A stretch of 53,517 nucleotides of DNA from an uncultured Verrucomicrobiales bacterium (GTDB taxonomy: Bacteria > Verrucomicrobiota > Verrucomicrobiia > Verrucomicrobiales > Akkermansiaceae): NCBI GenBank assembly GCA_937969495.1, contig CALBVY010000051.1:1-53517 (forward strand), written 5' to 3'. The translations under genes were made by a program, and so were the position numbers. The notes beneath the pieces are model-generated. The model did not search any database. It was not told the origin of the DNA and saw only the letters and a program-made list of their open reading frames with translations. Shown here one piece after another: positions 18,069-27,526 of the stretch (position 1 is the stretch's first letter; each line of letters starts with the position of its first letter).

Positions 18069-19709
18069 ATGTCTCAAAAAGGTTCCGATAAATTTAAGTA
18101 TGGACTTCTCAAGGCGATCGATGTCAGCGGCTTTAAAGTCTTTGATCCCGTTGTCCGACTCATCTTTGCAGAAGAGCCCAGAAAGCAGATCCAAGATATC
18201 GCGAAGTACATGCTCTTACCGATCATATTCTGTCTCGTCTGTTTCTTCATGTGGGACATCATCGGCCCTCGCCACAAAACAAAATCAGGCGAGGTTCCTT
18301 CTCCCGGTAAAGTATTAGAAGCAGCCAAAGACGCCACACGCTTCAAACAGCGTGAAGGAGAAAAGGAAGCCGCTTTTGTAGCTGAAGGTAAAGACCGTGA
18401 GGCTCTTTTAGCAGATTCCAAAAAGAAACTTACAGAGTTTGAAGAAAAAACCGCCGAGCTTCAGGAACTATCTGCGGCAGCAGCCAAATCAGGGCAAAAC
18501 AAAATCGATGCCTCCCTCAATCCCATTAAGGAAAAATACGATACCCTCAAGGCTAAGTATAAAACTGCTCAAACCGAACGCAAAGAGGCCATCTCCACTC
18601 TAGCAGATCAATTTGCCAACAAACAAGCCTCCAAAGACGAGCTCATTGCAGCTATGGAGGAAGACTCGCTGCAAAAAGAAAGCGAAAAGGAAGAGCTTAA
18701 AGTGCTCTCTCAACAGCTCGATGACATTCGCGCCAATCCGCCGAAAGAAATTAAAGAAGCTCAACTCGCAGCGAACAAGGCTGCTGATGAAGTTCAACAT
18801 TATAAAAAGGTCATCGATATTCTCACCACCGGAAACCGCGAAGTTAAAAAAAATGCGCTACTCGAAAAAGCAGAAAAAGCTGAAGCGGCCTTAACGGTAG
18901 CCACCACAGGTGCAGAGGCTCAAAAGCAAGCGAAGGCTGTTGTTAGCAACAAAGATAAAGCGGGCAAAGCAGACGAACAGAAGTTCCCCAAAGCCGCTAC
19001 CATTTACTGGCAAACATACCGCTCACTCGCAACCGTCTTTGTCGGCTTCCTCATCGCCGTCCTTGTCGCTGTGCCAGTAGGTATCATGTGCGGCCTTAAT
19101 CGCATTGTGATGGCCTGCCTCACTCCTATCATTTCTATTTTCAGACCTGTTTCCCCAGTTGTATGGCTCCTCATTTTCCAAATCATTGTCGGAGCCTTCT
19201 TCCCAGATCCAGATAAACACTGGCTTTTTCAAACAATGAATGAATCCAAACTCTTACCAGGCTTCATCCATAATCTACAGGTAAACCCAGCAATGATCTT
19301 CTCCGCATGCACGGTAGCCATGTGCGCACTCTGGCCTGCGTTGGTAAACACAGCGCTTGGTGTATCCTCCATCGATAAAGATCACCTTAACGTCGCCAAG
19401 GTGCTACGCCTCGGCTTCTGGTCACGCCTATTTAAGATTATTATCCCAGCGTCATTGCCTCTGGTCTTTGCTGGTTTAAGAATCTCTCTGGGTGTGGGCT
19501 GGATGGTATTAATCGCTGCTGAAGCCCTCTCATCTTCTGACGGACTTGGAAAGTATGTCTGGGACGAATATCAGAATGGATCTTCCCAGTCCTTCGCAAA
19601 TATCATCCTCGCATGCTTTGTGGTAGGCATCATCGGGTTCTTCCTCGATCGCATCATGATTATGCTTCAGAAGCTGGTATCATTCGATGACGGATCTGCC
19701 ACTGCCTAA
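18069..19709 (+). CDS. nrtB: Nitrate-type ABC permease with a large coiled-coil insertion
   Basis: Inner-membrane permease (NrtB-like, BPD_transp_1 fold) with 546 residues, roughly twice the usual 260-290. Residues 1-47 are cytoplasmic and residues 48-64 form the first helix ([18 protein letters not shown]). The linker motif [14 protein letters not shown] that normally leads on to helix 2 is followed by about 230 extra residues (about 90-310), strongly charged and rich in Lys, Glu, Ala and Gln in a coiled-coil pattern. The permease core resumes at [20 protein letters not shown]. The ATPase-contact loop is [20 protein letters not shown]. Given standard topology, the insert should be periplasmic, so it may hold the binding protein or span the envelope. 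No frame break is visible. Confidence 0.88.
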   Translation: MSQKGSDKFKYGLLKAIDVSGFKVFDPVVRLIFAEEPRKQIQDIAKYMLLPIIFCLVCFFMWDIIGPRHKTKSGEVPSPGKVLEAAKDATRFKQREGEKEAAFVAEGKDREALLADSKKKLTEFEEKTAELQELSAAAAKSGQNKIDASLNPIKEKYDTLKAKYKTAQTERKEAISTLADQFANKQASKDELIAAMEEDSLQKESEKEELKVLSQQLDDIRANPPKEIKEAQLAANKAADEVQHYKKVIDILTTGNREVKKNALLEKAEKAEAALTVATTGAEAQKQAKAVVSNKDKAGKADEQKFPKAATIYWQTYRSLATVFVGFLIAVLVAVPVGIMCGLNRIVMACLTPIISIFRPVSPVVWLLIFQIIVGAFFPDPDKHWLFQTMNESKLLPGFIHNLQVNPAMIFSACTVAMCALWPALVNTALGVSSIDKDHLNVAKVLRLGFWSRLFKIIIPASLPLVFAGLRISLGVGWMVLIAAEALSSSDGLGKYVWDEYQNGSSQSFANIILACFVVGIIGFFLDRIMIMLQKLVSFDDGSATA

Positions 19710-19732
19710 TCAGCCACCCCATTTCATCCATT

Positions 19733-20638
19733 ATGTCTTTTCTAGAAATCAAACAGGCCAACGTCGGCTTTGGCCCAGTTTCAAACCGCACCGAGGTTCT
19801 TAGTGATATCAATCTCAAGGTTGAAGAAAATGAGTTCGTTGCTGTGATTGGATTCTCAGGTGCGGGTAAATCTACATTGATGAACCTACTCGCAGGCCTA
19901 CAACGGCCAGATCAAGGATCGGTCACAGTAAAAGGCCAGCTCGTAAAAGAGCCAGGCCCCCACCTTGGCCTCATGTTCCAAAATTACTCCCTACTGCCTT
20001 GGCTCTCGGTATTTGAAAATATCGAGCTCGCAGTAAAAACCGTCTTCCCCAAGCTCTCAAAATCTGAACGCAGGGAAAACATCATGCACTACATCGATAT
20101 GGTAAAGCTCACTCCTGCTGCTGAGAAAAAACCACACGAACTTTCCGGCGGCATGCGCCAGCGCGCATCACTGGCTAGAACGCTCTCACTCCAGCCAGAA
20201 GTTCTCCTCCTCGATGAGCCACTCTCAGCACTTGATGCCCTAACACGCTCCGAACTCCAAGATCAGATCCTTAATATTTGGGAAAAAGACAAACGCACCG
20301 TTGTGATGATCACCAATGATGTAGATGAAGCGGTTCTGATGGCTGACCGTATCATCCCCCTCACCATCGGGCCCCAGGCCACCCTTGCAGAGGAATTTCG
20401 TGTTAACATGGAACGCCCACGCGATCGTCATACACTCAATGATCACCCCGAGTTCATGCGTCTCAAAGCCGAGATCACCTCCTTTATGATGGGGCTTAAC
20501 AAGGAATCTAAAGCCAACGCTAACAGCTCTTCCACATCCATGCCTGACATCAAGCCCAAGGACTTCTCACTCCCAAGTGCACGTCTCGATTTCCGTAACC
20601 GCAAAGCCAAACCATCCGGCAGCCGTTCTGTGGCTTAA
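19733..20638 (+). CDS. nrtC: Nitrate-type ABC transporter ATP-binding protein 1
   Basis: Cytoplasmic ATPase; 301 residues. Walker A is GFSGAGKST (40-48), the signature is [13 protein letters not shown] from 137 and Walker B is VLLLDEP (157-163). The switch His expected after Walker B is Asn195 here ([12 protein letters not shown]), while the second ATPase of the locus keeps His. The pair is therefore probably an asymmetric heterodimer with one weakened site. The tail from about 255 is Ser/Lys-rich and lacks the NrtA-like regulatory domain of cyanobacterial NrtC. It begins 23 nt after the permease. Confidence 0.88.
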   Translation: MSFLEIKQANVGFGPVSNRTEVLSDINLKVEENEFVAVIGFSGAGKSTLMNLLAGLQRPDQGSVTVKGQLVKEPGPHLGLMFQNYSLLPWLSVFENIELAVKTVFPKLSKSERRENIMHYIDMVKLTPAAEKKPHELSGGMRQRASLARTLSLQPEVLLLDEPLSALDALTRSELQDQILNIWEKDKRTVVMITNDVDEAVLMADRIIPLTIGPQATLAEEFRVNMERPRDRHTLNDHPEFMRLKAEITSFMMGLNKESKANANSSSTSMPDIKPKDFSLPSARLDFRNRKAKPSGSRSVA

Positions 20639-20655
20639 TTTTATATTTTTCTCCT

Positions 20656-21561
20656 ATGTCAGATAAAGCAAAACGTCTCGTAGAAATCTCTCATCTCGTA
20701 AAGGAATATCCCAATCCTTATGGGGATGACTTCCGCGTTGTGGAGGATTTTAATTTAAACATGAAGGAAGGCGAGTTCGTCTCCCTCATCGGCCACTCAG
20801 GTTGCGGTAAATCTACCGTTCTCACCATGCTCGCCGGCCTCAATGAAATCTCCGATGGTGGTATCATCGTGGGAAATAAAGAAATCGATGGCCCAGGCCC
20901 TGACCGCTCCGTGGTCTTTCAGGCACCCTGTCTCATGCCCTGGATGACAGCCTATGGAAACGTTATGTTAGGTGTGAAAAATATCTACCCACACGCTAGT
21001 AAGGCAGAGAAAAAACAAATCGTAGAACATTCACTCTCCGTCGTAGGTCTTGCCGATTCGATGAAAAAATACCCTCGGGAGCTTTCTGGTGGTATGCAGC
21101 AGCGCGTGGGTATTGCACGCGCCATCGCACTTCAGCCCAAGGTATTATTACTGGATGAGCCATTTGGTCGGTTAGACTCACTCACGAGAATGGAGCTCCA
21201 AGACGTCATCATCGATATTCTCGCAAGAGAAAAACTCACCGCTATGATTGTTACCCACGATGTCGATGAAGCCGTTTTCATGGCAGACCGCTGTGTAATG
21301 ATGTCTAACGGACCACTAGCTGGCGTAGGTGAAATACTCGAGATTGATTTCCCCCGGCCACGTGATCGTGAGGCTATTTTCAGTGATCCTAAGTTTTTTG
21401 AATACCGTGAACACTTAATCGCATTTCTTGAACAACGCGCACATATCAAGGGCGCTACCCGAGTTTTCTCTAACGGACAGACCATGGGCTACATGGACAA
21501 AGAAGCCATCTCAGAAATCGAACAAAACCCAACTCTCACTCAGCTCTCAGGTGTTGCCTAA
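20656..21561 (+). CDS. nrtD: Nitrate-type ABC transporter ATP-binding protein 2
   Basis: Cytoplasmic ATPase; 301 residues. Walker A is GHSGCGKST (46-54), the signature is [15 protein letters not shown], Walker B is VLLLDEP, and the switch His is intact in [16 protein letters not shown]. The closest families are NrtD, SsuB and TauB. It begins 17 nt after the first ATPase and would pair with it on the NrtB-like permease. The C-terminal 50 residues ([20 protein letters not shown]) are typical of NrtD-like proteins and not a separate domain. Confidence 0.9.
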   Translation: MSDKAKRLVEISHLVKEYPNPYGDDFRVVEDFNLNMKEGEFVSLIGHSGCGKSTVLTMLAGLNEISDGGIIVGNKEIDGPGPDRSVVFQAPCLMPWMTAYGNVMLGVKNIYPHASKAEKKQIVEHSLSVVGLADSMKKYPRELSGGMQQRVGIARAIALQPKVLLLDEPFGRLDSLTRMELQDVIIDILAREKLTAMIVTHDVDEAVFMADRCVMMSNGPLAGVGEILEIDFPRPRDREAIFSDPKFFEYREHLIAFLEQRAHIKGATRVFSNGQTMGYMDKEAISEIEQNPTLTQLSGVA

Positions 21562-21629
21562 CGAAGCTCGACATCTATGAATAAAATTCATCTCTATCAT
21601 TTAAAACGCGATACCTTCTCTTAATAGCT

Positions 21630-21644
21630 TGGCTTAGCTTCTGC
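21630..21644 (+). promoter_or_regulatory. Second sigma-54-like element, before the outer-membrane barrel gene
   Basis: TGGCTTAGCTTCTGC keeps TGGC, TGC and the exact GG-N10-GC spacing. Transcription would start near 21656, next to the first possible ATG (21655), which would favour the internal starts at 21673 or 21679. The match is weaker than the one before nrtA. Confidence 0.35.
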
Positions 21645-21654
21645 TATATGCTAG

Positions 21655-22932
21655 ATGAATACCAATTCAATTATGCAAATGAAAAAGTACATACTACTCC
21701 TACCATTACTCGCAGCCTCTAACTTTACTCAGGCGGGCGAACCAAGCACCAAAGAAATAACCGCTGAGCCTGATGCGTTCAGACCTATCATCCCAACGCT
21801 CGATATCCGGACTCGTTATGAGTTTCGCGAGCAAGATGGCCTAGATGCATCTCATGCCTGGACTACCAGAGCACGTGTGGGATTAAAAACAGCAGACTTC
21901 TCAGGCTTCTCCGCATTTGCTGAAGCAGAGCTCAACTTTGCATTTGTCGATGATTACCGCAGTAACCCTACAGGCAGCACTAGCACAGATCCCTATGTTT
22001 CTGGTAATACTGTGATTGGTGATCCTGAAAACTTTGAGCTGAACCGTGCATGGGTACAGTATAAGAAGCATGGATTTCTCGCGAAAGTGGGACGACAGCG
22101 CATCATCCGCAACAACGCCGCATTTATCGGTAATGTTGGTTGGAGACAGAATGAGCAGACATTTGATGCTATTCAGTTAGCTTACAAGAATGACGACTTC
22201 TCTATTTCCTACGCATACTCAGATCGCGTACAACGTATCTTTGGTAATGATGCTAATGATGCAAGCTTTGCTGGAGACGGCCCTCCACTTCACGACTTCG
22301 AAGGTGAATTCCACCTCCTTGATGCTACTTACGATATTGGAAGTGGCACACTCGGTGGATATGTTTACCTCATCGATGTAGATAATAATAGTAACGTTGG
22401 TGAGAGTAATACTTACGGTGTATTCTACCAAGGTAATGGCCTTCATGCAGAAGTCGCTTATCAAGACGGTGAAAGCACACTATTCACAGGCCTCGATTAT
22501 GATGCTATGTATGGACACGTAAAATACACCCATAAGGTAGGTAAATCATCCTTCCTAGCTGGTGTTGAGTACATGGAAAACGGCTTCAAAACTCCATTTG
22601 CTACCGTGCATGCATTTAATGGCTTTGCAGATGCATTTATCCTACAGCGTATCGGTCTCAATACTGCAAGTGGCTATGACGGTATGACAGATGCCTACGT
22701 AGGTTACATCCGCGGTGGCCTCCCTGGTAATATGACCTTCAAAAGCTTCCTCCACTACTTCATGGACGATAGCATGAGTAATACTTACGGCTGGGAAATT
22801 GATGCAGTGCTCGTCAAGCCATTCAGCAAAAATGTAAAAGGTATCCTCAAGGCAGCTTATTTCAATGCAGATGATGACGCCGGCTTCAGCGACATCAAGC
22901 AGGTAAGCGTTGAGATGAACTATTCATTCTAA
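21655..22932 (+). CDS. Alginate-export-type outer-membrane beta-barrel (porin)
   Basis: A 425-residue precursor. A signal peptide is present, best read from the internal ATG at 21679 (MKKYILLLPLLAASNFTQA). The mature sequence alternates short aromatic beta-strands: IPTLDIRTRYEFREQDGLDA, FELNRAWVQYKKHGFLAKVG, QRIIRNNAAFIGNVGWRQNE and QTFDAIQLAYKNDDFSISYA. It ends in VSVEMNYSF, with the C-terminal Phe recognised by the barrel assembly machinery. The pattern fits the alginate_export family, which covers many anion porins not linked to alginate. It lies 93 nt after the second ATPase, so nitrate passage across the outer membrane is a reasonable guess. A terminator follows. Confidence 0.82.
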   Translation: MNTNSIMQMKKYILLLPLLAASNFTQAGEPSTKEITAEPDAFRPIIPTLDIRTRYEFREQDGLDASHAWTTRARVGLKTADFSGFSAFAEAELNFAFVDDYRSNPTGSTSTDPYVSGNTVIGDPENFELNRAWVQYKKHGFLAKVGRQRIIRNNAAFIGNVGWRQNEQTFDAIQLAYKNDDFSISYAYSDRVQRIFGNDANDASFAGDGPPLHDFEGEFHLLDATYDIGSGTLGGYVYLIDVDNNSNVGESNTYGVFYQGNGLHAEVAYQDGESTLFTGLDYDAMYGHVKYTHKVGKSSFLAGVEYMENGFKTPFATVHAFNGFADAFILQRIGLNTASGYDGMTDAYVGYIRGGLPGNMTFKSFLHYFMDDSMSNTYGWEIDAVLVKPFSKNVKGILKAAYFNADDDAGFSDIKQVSVEMNYSF

Positions 22933-22973
22933 TTGCTGATCTAGAATCTAAGTTTCACAATCATAGTAAATAG

Positions 22974-23020
22974 AAATCCATCCAGTGGTGAGTCATCTCA
23001 TCGCTGGGTGGATTTTTTTT
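22974..23020 (+). terminator. Rho-independent terminator of the nrt/porin operon
   Basis: AATCCATCCAG pairs with CTGGGTGGATT (one G-T pair) over a loop of about 20 nt, followed by eight T. It closes the uptake locus and separates it from the convergent 23068 gene. Confidence 0.85.
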
Positions 23021-23067
23021 TATCTCAGATGATGCATTGGATTTTGCAGGAAATGCATCATCTGGGC

Positions 23068-23367
23068 TTATAAAGCCGAGAGCTCATCAACGATCTCACA
23101 CCACTCTTCACCCAGCTTGGCCTGGCCTGATGGAGCAGATTTCCCCGCGCGGTCATACCAGTAACCAGCATTGGCTAAGTCACCTTCTACTCGGTGCAGA
23201 TGCGCATGGATCCATGCCCCTGCACTACCTTCAACCTCCTCACAAAGATCATGAGCGGCATCCCAGCGCCCAGCGCGAACTAACCACAGTGCCGTAAGTC
23301 CATTATTCAGTCCCGCAGGCGGATTACCACCGCGCTGCGCAGATTCAGCTAATTGTTTTGCATTCAT
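23068..23367 (-). CDS. Small conserved TPR-like protein of unknown function
   Basis: A 99-residue protein started at the ATG at 23367 (MNAKQLAESAQRGGNPPAGL). A possible start at 23388 adds seven residues. It is helical and Trp-rich, with alternating helix pairs: ALWLVRAGRWDAAHDLCEEV, then GAWIHAHLHRVEGDLANAGY and WYDRAGKSAP. The last stretch is very like a small family of unknown function that I recall from bacteria and fungi; recall only, unchecked. It begins 52 nt after the SNF2 helicase gene on the same strand and may be co-transcribed with it. Confidence 0.7.
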   Translation of the reverse strand: MNAKQLAESAQRGGNPPAGLNNGLTALWLVRAGRWDAAHDLCEEVEGSAGAWIHAHLHRVEGDLANAGYWYDRAGKSAPSGQAKLGEEWCEIVDELSAL

Positions 23368-23419
23368 GCTTGATGATAGCCCCCACATTAGCCGGCATCA
23401 AGATCTAAGTCATTTAAGC

Positions 23420-26400
23420 TCACTGGAGTAGCTCAAGCATCTCTTTTTCATTCAAGCCCTGCATCATCGGGCGTGCTTCATCATCACTCTCACCCATCGC
23501 TGCATGAATCATTCCAAGTTTACGCTCTTGGAGTTTAAGTATCTTCTCCTCCACTGTTCCTCGGGTAATAAACTTATAGATGGTGGATGGCCGTGTCTGA
23601 CCAATCCGGTGGACTCGATCCGCCGCCTGCGCTTCCACCGCAGGGTTCCACCATGGATCAAAGAGCACTACGGTATCTGCCGCAGTAAGGGTAAGGCCAT
23701 AACCACCGGCCTTGAGACTGATAAGAAAAACAGGTGGACCGTCCTGCTTTTGAAAACGTTCCACCACCGCACTACGATCACGTGTAGCACCATCCAGGTA
23801 ACAGTAGTCAATATTCTCTCGCTCTAACTCAGCACGGATCAGGGCAAGCATGGAGGTGAACTGACTAAAGACCAGCACACGGTGATCCCCACGCTGCGCT
23901 TCTGCTAGCAACTCCATCAATCTAACCAATTTCGTAGAGGTCTCTATAATCGATCTATCACTCAGCTGATCATCCAACAACCGAAGATCACAACATGTCT
24001 GCCGCAGCCGTAGCAGCACAGTAAGCATCTGCATACGGGCATTATCAGCACCCGATTGCTTCCGTAACTGATCTACCTTCTCAGCACCTTGACGCAAGAT
24101 CGCTTGGTAGCTCTCTTTTTGCATGGAGGTAGGATCACACCAGATAATGCTTTCTAGCTTCGCGGGTAGATCTTTGGCAACCAGTGACTTGGTCCGCCGC
24201 AGCATAAAGGGCTCCGTGCGCCAGCGTAGGCGCTGCATAGCAGCACGGGTGCTCTGGTCTTGCACTTCCGCGGCAGAGGGGATCTCATACCGCTGGCGAA
24301 AGTCCTCCCTACCACCCAAGTAACCGGGAAGAAGGAATTGATAGATAGACCAGAGATCTCTCACGCTATTCTCCACCGGTGTTCCTGAGATAGCAATACG
24401 GGCCATAGCATGAACTTTTCTTGCTGCCTTTGCAGCCAAGGTATCAGGATTCCGGATGGCACTGGCTTCATCAAGAACCATGGCACCAAAGGTAAGGCTT
24501 TGGTATTGCTTGATGTCTCTATCTAACAGTGAATAACTAGTAATGATAATGTCCGCAGATTCCATTACCTCAAAGTATTTTTTCCGCTTATTCCCGTGTA
24601 GAACAAGCACCTTAAGATCTGGTACAAACTTAGCAGCCTCATCACGCCAGTTACCTAACAATGTAGCTGGACAAACCACCAGTGCAGTTCCTTTTGTTTG
24701 CCAAAGCTGGAGAAAGGCCAGTGTCTGAAGAGTTTTACCCAAGCCCATATCATCGGCTAATAGAGCTGCTCCCTCACCACTAGCGCGGCGGAAAATCCAG
24801 TTCACACCTTCTTTTTGATAATCACGTAATATACCCTCTAACTTGTTTGGCAAAGGCGGAACCTTAAGCTCTTCGGCTATTTGACCTTGGTCAGAGCCGT
24901 AGTAGCTATTGAGGCGTTTGATGTAGGCAGCTTGCTGTGCGGGGAAATAGTAACGTCCATTACGCTGATCAGGACTGCCATCAAGCAAAACACCATCCAT
25001 AATCTCGGTATCAAAGCTAGAGATAACCGCTTTCCCTCCCCGAGGGAGGGTAATACTTCGGCTTCCAGATTGAAGAAGCCTCCTAACCGCAGCAGGATCA
25101 AGTGTCTTTTCTCCGCACTGCCAGGTAACATCACAGGCTAACCAATCCTCACCAGAGCCAGCTTCTGCAATATCAAAATGCGGCACGATCCTTTCCAATC
25201 TGGATTCCACTCTACCCAGCTTTTCTTCCGTGTTTACCTGCCAGACTTTACGTAATTGCGGCAAGGAGATGGTGAGAAAATCCAGCACCTCATCCTCCCC
25301 TCGGAGAAAAAGAAATCCTGATGCATCCAGAATCTCAAAGCCTTGATCCATCATTCTTGAAATAGCCTGCTGCTCTTGCTCATGATTTCTAACCATCCAC
25401 CGATGCGCAATATCAACATCTCGGCATGGGAAACCTGTATCATCGGAAGCCCCCCCTAGAGAAACACTATACCCTTCCGTGTAGTGCGCTACCAGCCGTG
25501 CTTGCAGCGCACGGGTGGAACCTGAAATTTCTAGCTCAATCGTCGGTGAGCCATCACTTACCTCCAGACCTCCAAGATCAGCAGGAAGGGTGTAGGCTTG
25601 TTCAATCTGGCTAAGCCGCTTAACAAACTTAGCGGTATCAATCTCTAACCAATCACCTGAAATCAGATCAGCCAGACTGGCCACACCCTGCAGAGGATAT
25701 TTATTTTTGCTCGGTTCTGCTAGAAATAAATTCTCACCGTCCCACTGCGCGAGACTCTCTCCCAGCACAAGTAGGGTGCCTGTTTCCATATCCGCTAACC
25801 GTAGCCAGAGGGTGTCACCACCAGATTCTTCGTTGCACTCCATTTCCAGATTCGGCCGTAAGGTGGTCTGATGTATCTTGATAGGTTGATTCCCGCTTGT
25901 AATTCTAACATGATTTACCACAGCGCGAAAAAACTCTTCCAGCTGCTGCTCCTGAAGCGAGAGCATGACAGCGTCGACTTGACCGGTATTTTTTTGTAAC
26001 CAAAGGGCGAGCAGAAGATCAGCTTGCTGCACTTCTGTATCCGCTGCCGCACGTTTCAAGTGAATGGCACGCATCCCTTCATGAGGGAACTTAGGGGAGA
26101 GCCTCACCTCTAATGGATGCATCTCAGGGGCTGGTTTAGATTCTGGAGTCAGCTTCGCTCTAGCAGGTTCTTCAACTGGTTTGGCAATACTTGATAGTAA
26201 AACAGCCGCAGCATGTTCACACATGGCACCGGTAGCACGGCTCATGGAGCAGTGACAGAGATTCTCCACTTCATGTGGGCCCAGCACCTTCACCACCACT
26301 CTCTGCGGCTTACGGCCAGACTGAAGCATCCCCTGAAAAACGCCGCCCTTACGAACAACTTGGGTGATTTTCCCCAGCTTCACCAAGGCTCTCGCCTCCT

Positions 26401-26452
26401 TAAAGACACGGCCTCCTGCGGACTGACCCACCCATTTCTCTGTGATTTCCAT
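23420..26452 (-). CDS. SWIM zinc finger SNF2-family helicase
   Basis: A bacterial Snf2/HepA-type DNA translocase. The start was set at 26452 (MEITEKWVGQSAGGRVFKEA); a longer frame adds 25 basic residues of no family. At the N-terminus a SWIM finger has ligands C66, C68, C78 and H80 (CHCSMSRATGAMCEH). A long variable middle follows, and the motor sits in the C-terminal half: motif I LLADDMGLGKTLQTLAF, motif II LDEAS (in place of DEAH), motif III ISGTPVENS, motif V ISLKAGGYGLTLTAADTVVL and motif VI QAADRVHRIGQTRPS. Such proteins remodel protein-DNA complexes; the role in this lineage is not known. Divergent from parA. Confidence 0.94.
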   Translation of the reverse strand: MEITEKWVGQSAGGRVFKEARALVKLGKITQVVRKGGVFQGMLQSGRKPQRVVVKVLGPHEVENLCHCSMSRATGAMCEHAAAVLLSSIAKPVEEPARAKLTPESKPAPEMHPLEVRLSPKFPHEGMRAIHLKRAAADTEVQQADLLLALWLQKNTGQVDAVMLSLQEQQLEEFFRAVVNHVRITSGNQPIKIHQTTLRPNLEMECNEESGGDTLWLRLADMETGTLLVLGESLAQWDGENLFLAEPSKNKYPLQGVASLADLISGDWLEIDTAKFVKRLSQIEQAYTLPADLGGLEVSDGSPTIELEISGSTRALQARLVAHYTEGYSVSLGGASDDTGFPCRDVDIAHRWMVRNHEQEQQAISRMMDQGFEILDASGFLFLRGEDEVLDFLTISLPQLRKVWQVNTEEKLGRVESRLERIVPHFDIAEAGSGEDWLACDVTWQCGEKTLDPAAVRRLLQSGSRSITLPRGGKAVISSFDTEIMDGVLLDGSPDQRNGRYYFPAQQAAYIKRLNSYYGSDQGQIAEELKVPPLPNKLEGILRDYQKEGVNWIFRRASGEGAALLADDMGLGKTLQTLAFLQLWQTKGTALVVCPATLLGNWRDEAAKFVPDLKVLVLHGNKRKKYFEVMESADIIITSYSLLDRDIKQYQSLTFGAMVLDEASAIRNPDTLAAKAARKVHAMARIAISGTPVENSVRDLWSIYQFLLPGYLGGREDFRQRYEIPSAAEVQDQSTRAAMQRLRWRTEPFMLRRTKSLVAKDLPAKLESIIWCDPTSMQKESYQAILRQGAEKVDQLRKQSGADNARMQMLTVLLRLRQTCCDLRLLDDQLSDRSIIETSTKLVRLMELLAEAQRGDHRVLVFSQFTSMLALIRAELERENIDYCYLDGATRDRSAVVERFQKQDGPPVFLISLKAGGYGLTLTAADTVVLFDPWWNPAVEAQAADRVHRIGQTRPSTIYKFITRGTVEEKILKLQERKLGMIHAAMGESDDEARPMMQGLNEKEMLELLQ

Positions 26453-26626
26453 GATTATACGCTGAAGACTCCTGCGATGCCTACGAGCAGGAGAGTGACG
26501 TAAGGTGTGCATACCTTGCAATGACACGTTTTCAGATCCGTCATTTTTTGTCTTTGGGGAGACTGATTATTTGTGCATGTTTGGCACCGATCTTTGATCA
26601 CTTGATCATGCCATTCTGCCAAAACC

Positions 26627-27421
26627 ATGAAAATCGTCGCTACAGCCAACCAAAAAGGAGGCGTTGGTAAAACCACCACCGCTATTAATCTCTCAGCTGG
26701 GCTTGCAGCACGTGGCCAGCGCGTTCTGCTCATTGATATAGATCCTCAGGCTAATGCTACCAGCGGTCTTGGCTGTGAACCAAATGGTAGTGAGAGTATG
26801 TATTACCCACTGCTCGGTGAAAGTAGCATGGAGGAAAAAATCATTCCCACCCGCCTACCCAACCTTTCCCTCATCCCCTCGGGTATGGATCTCGCTGGTG
26901 TAGAGATCGAGCTTGCACGTATGGACGATCACCTTGTCCGTCTCCACAACCTCCTGGCAACATCAAAAAAACACAACTCCTTTGATTTCTGTATTCTCGA
27001 TACACCACCATCTCTGGGCGTTCTTATGACTTCAGCTCTCGCCGCTGCCGATGAAATCCTCATCCCGCTCCAGTGTGAGTGGTTTGGCCTCGAAGGTCTG
27101 GCTAAGATTGTGCAGGTAATCGATCAAATCCGCGATTCTGGTGCCAATCCTAACGTCACTCTCGAAGGCATTGTCATGACGATGTATGATGGCCGGACGA
27201 ATCTCTCTCGCCAAGTCGTTGAAGAAGTAGGGAGCTACTTCCCTTCACAGCTTTACAAAACTGTGGTTCCCCGCTCCATCCGTATTGGTGAAGCACCCAG
27301 CCACGGTATGACCATCTTCGAACACGATCCCAATGGCATCGGAGCCAAGGCTTACGGCAACGTCGCAGATGAGTTCCTTGCTCGTCACTCCGTCTGCGGC
27401 CCACCACTAGCATCCACCTAA
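26627..27421 (+). CDS. parA: ParA/Soj-type chromosome partition ATPase
   Basis: A 264-residue deviant Walker ATPase. The P-loop is QKGGVGKTTTAINLSAGLAA, starting at residue 9, with the signature Lys. The other motifs are LLIDIDPQANATSGLG and FCILDTPPSLGVLMTSALAA. It ends in GAKAYGNVADEFLARHS, as in Soj proteins. ParA binds non-specific DNA in its ATP state and moves ParB-parS complexes. No parB follows: the next gene is pabB. The usual parAB pair is therefore split, or this is an orphan ParA that positions another cargo. It is divergent from the SNF2 gene across 174 nt. Confidence 0.92.
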   Translation: MKIVATANQKGGVGKTTTAINLSAGLAARGQRVLLIDIDPQANATSGLGCEPNGSESMYYPLLGESSMEEKIIPTRLPNLSLIPSGMDLAGVEIELARMDDHLVRLHNLLATSKKHNSFDFCILDTPPSLGVLMTSALAAADEILIPLQCEWFGLEGLAKIVQVIDQIRDSGANPNVTLEGIVMTMYDGRTNLSRQVVEEVGSYFPSQLYKTVVPRSIRIGEAPSHGMTIFEHDPNGIGAKAYGNVADEFLARHSVCGPPLAST

Positions 27422-27526
27422 AACAGGCTGCTCAATGATGGGATAAATCCCCCTGACCACCATTCTGTTTACTACCAGCTGTAGGAATGAAACTTGCGCC
27501 AGCACCTCTTTACACGTTGATTGGTA

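Noticed and set aside
26582-26597. TGGCACCGATCTTTG upstream of parA as a sigma-54 element
   Set aside because: The -12 GC is shifted and replaced by TG; the strict GG-N10-GC spacing fails.
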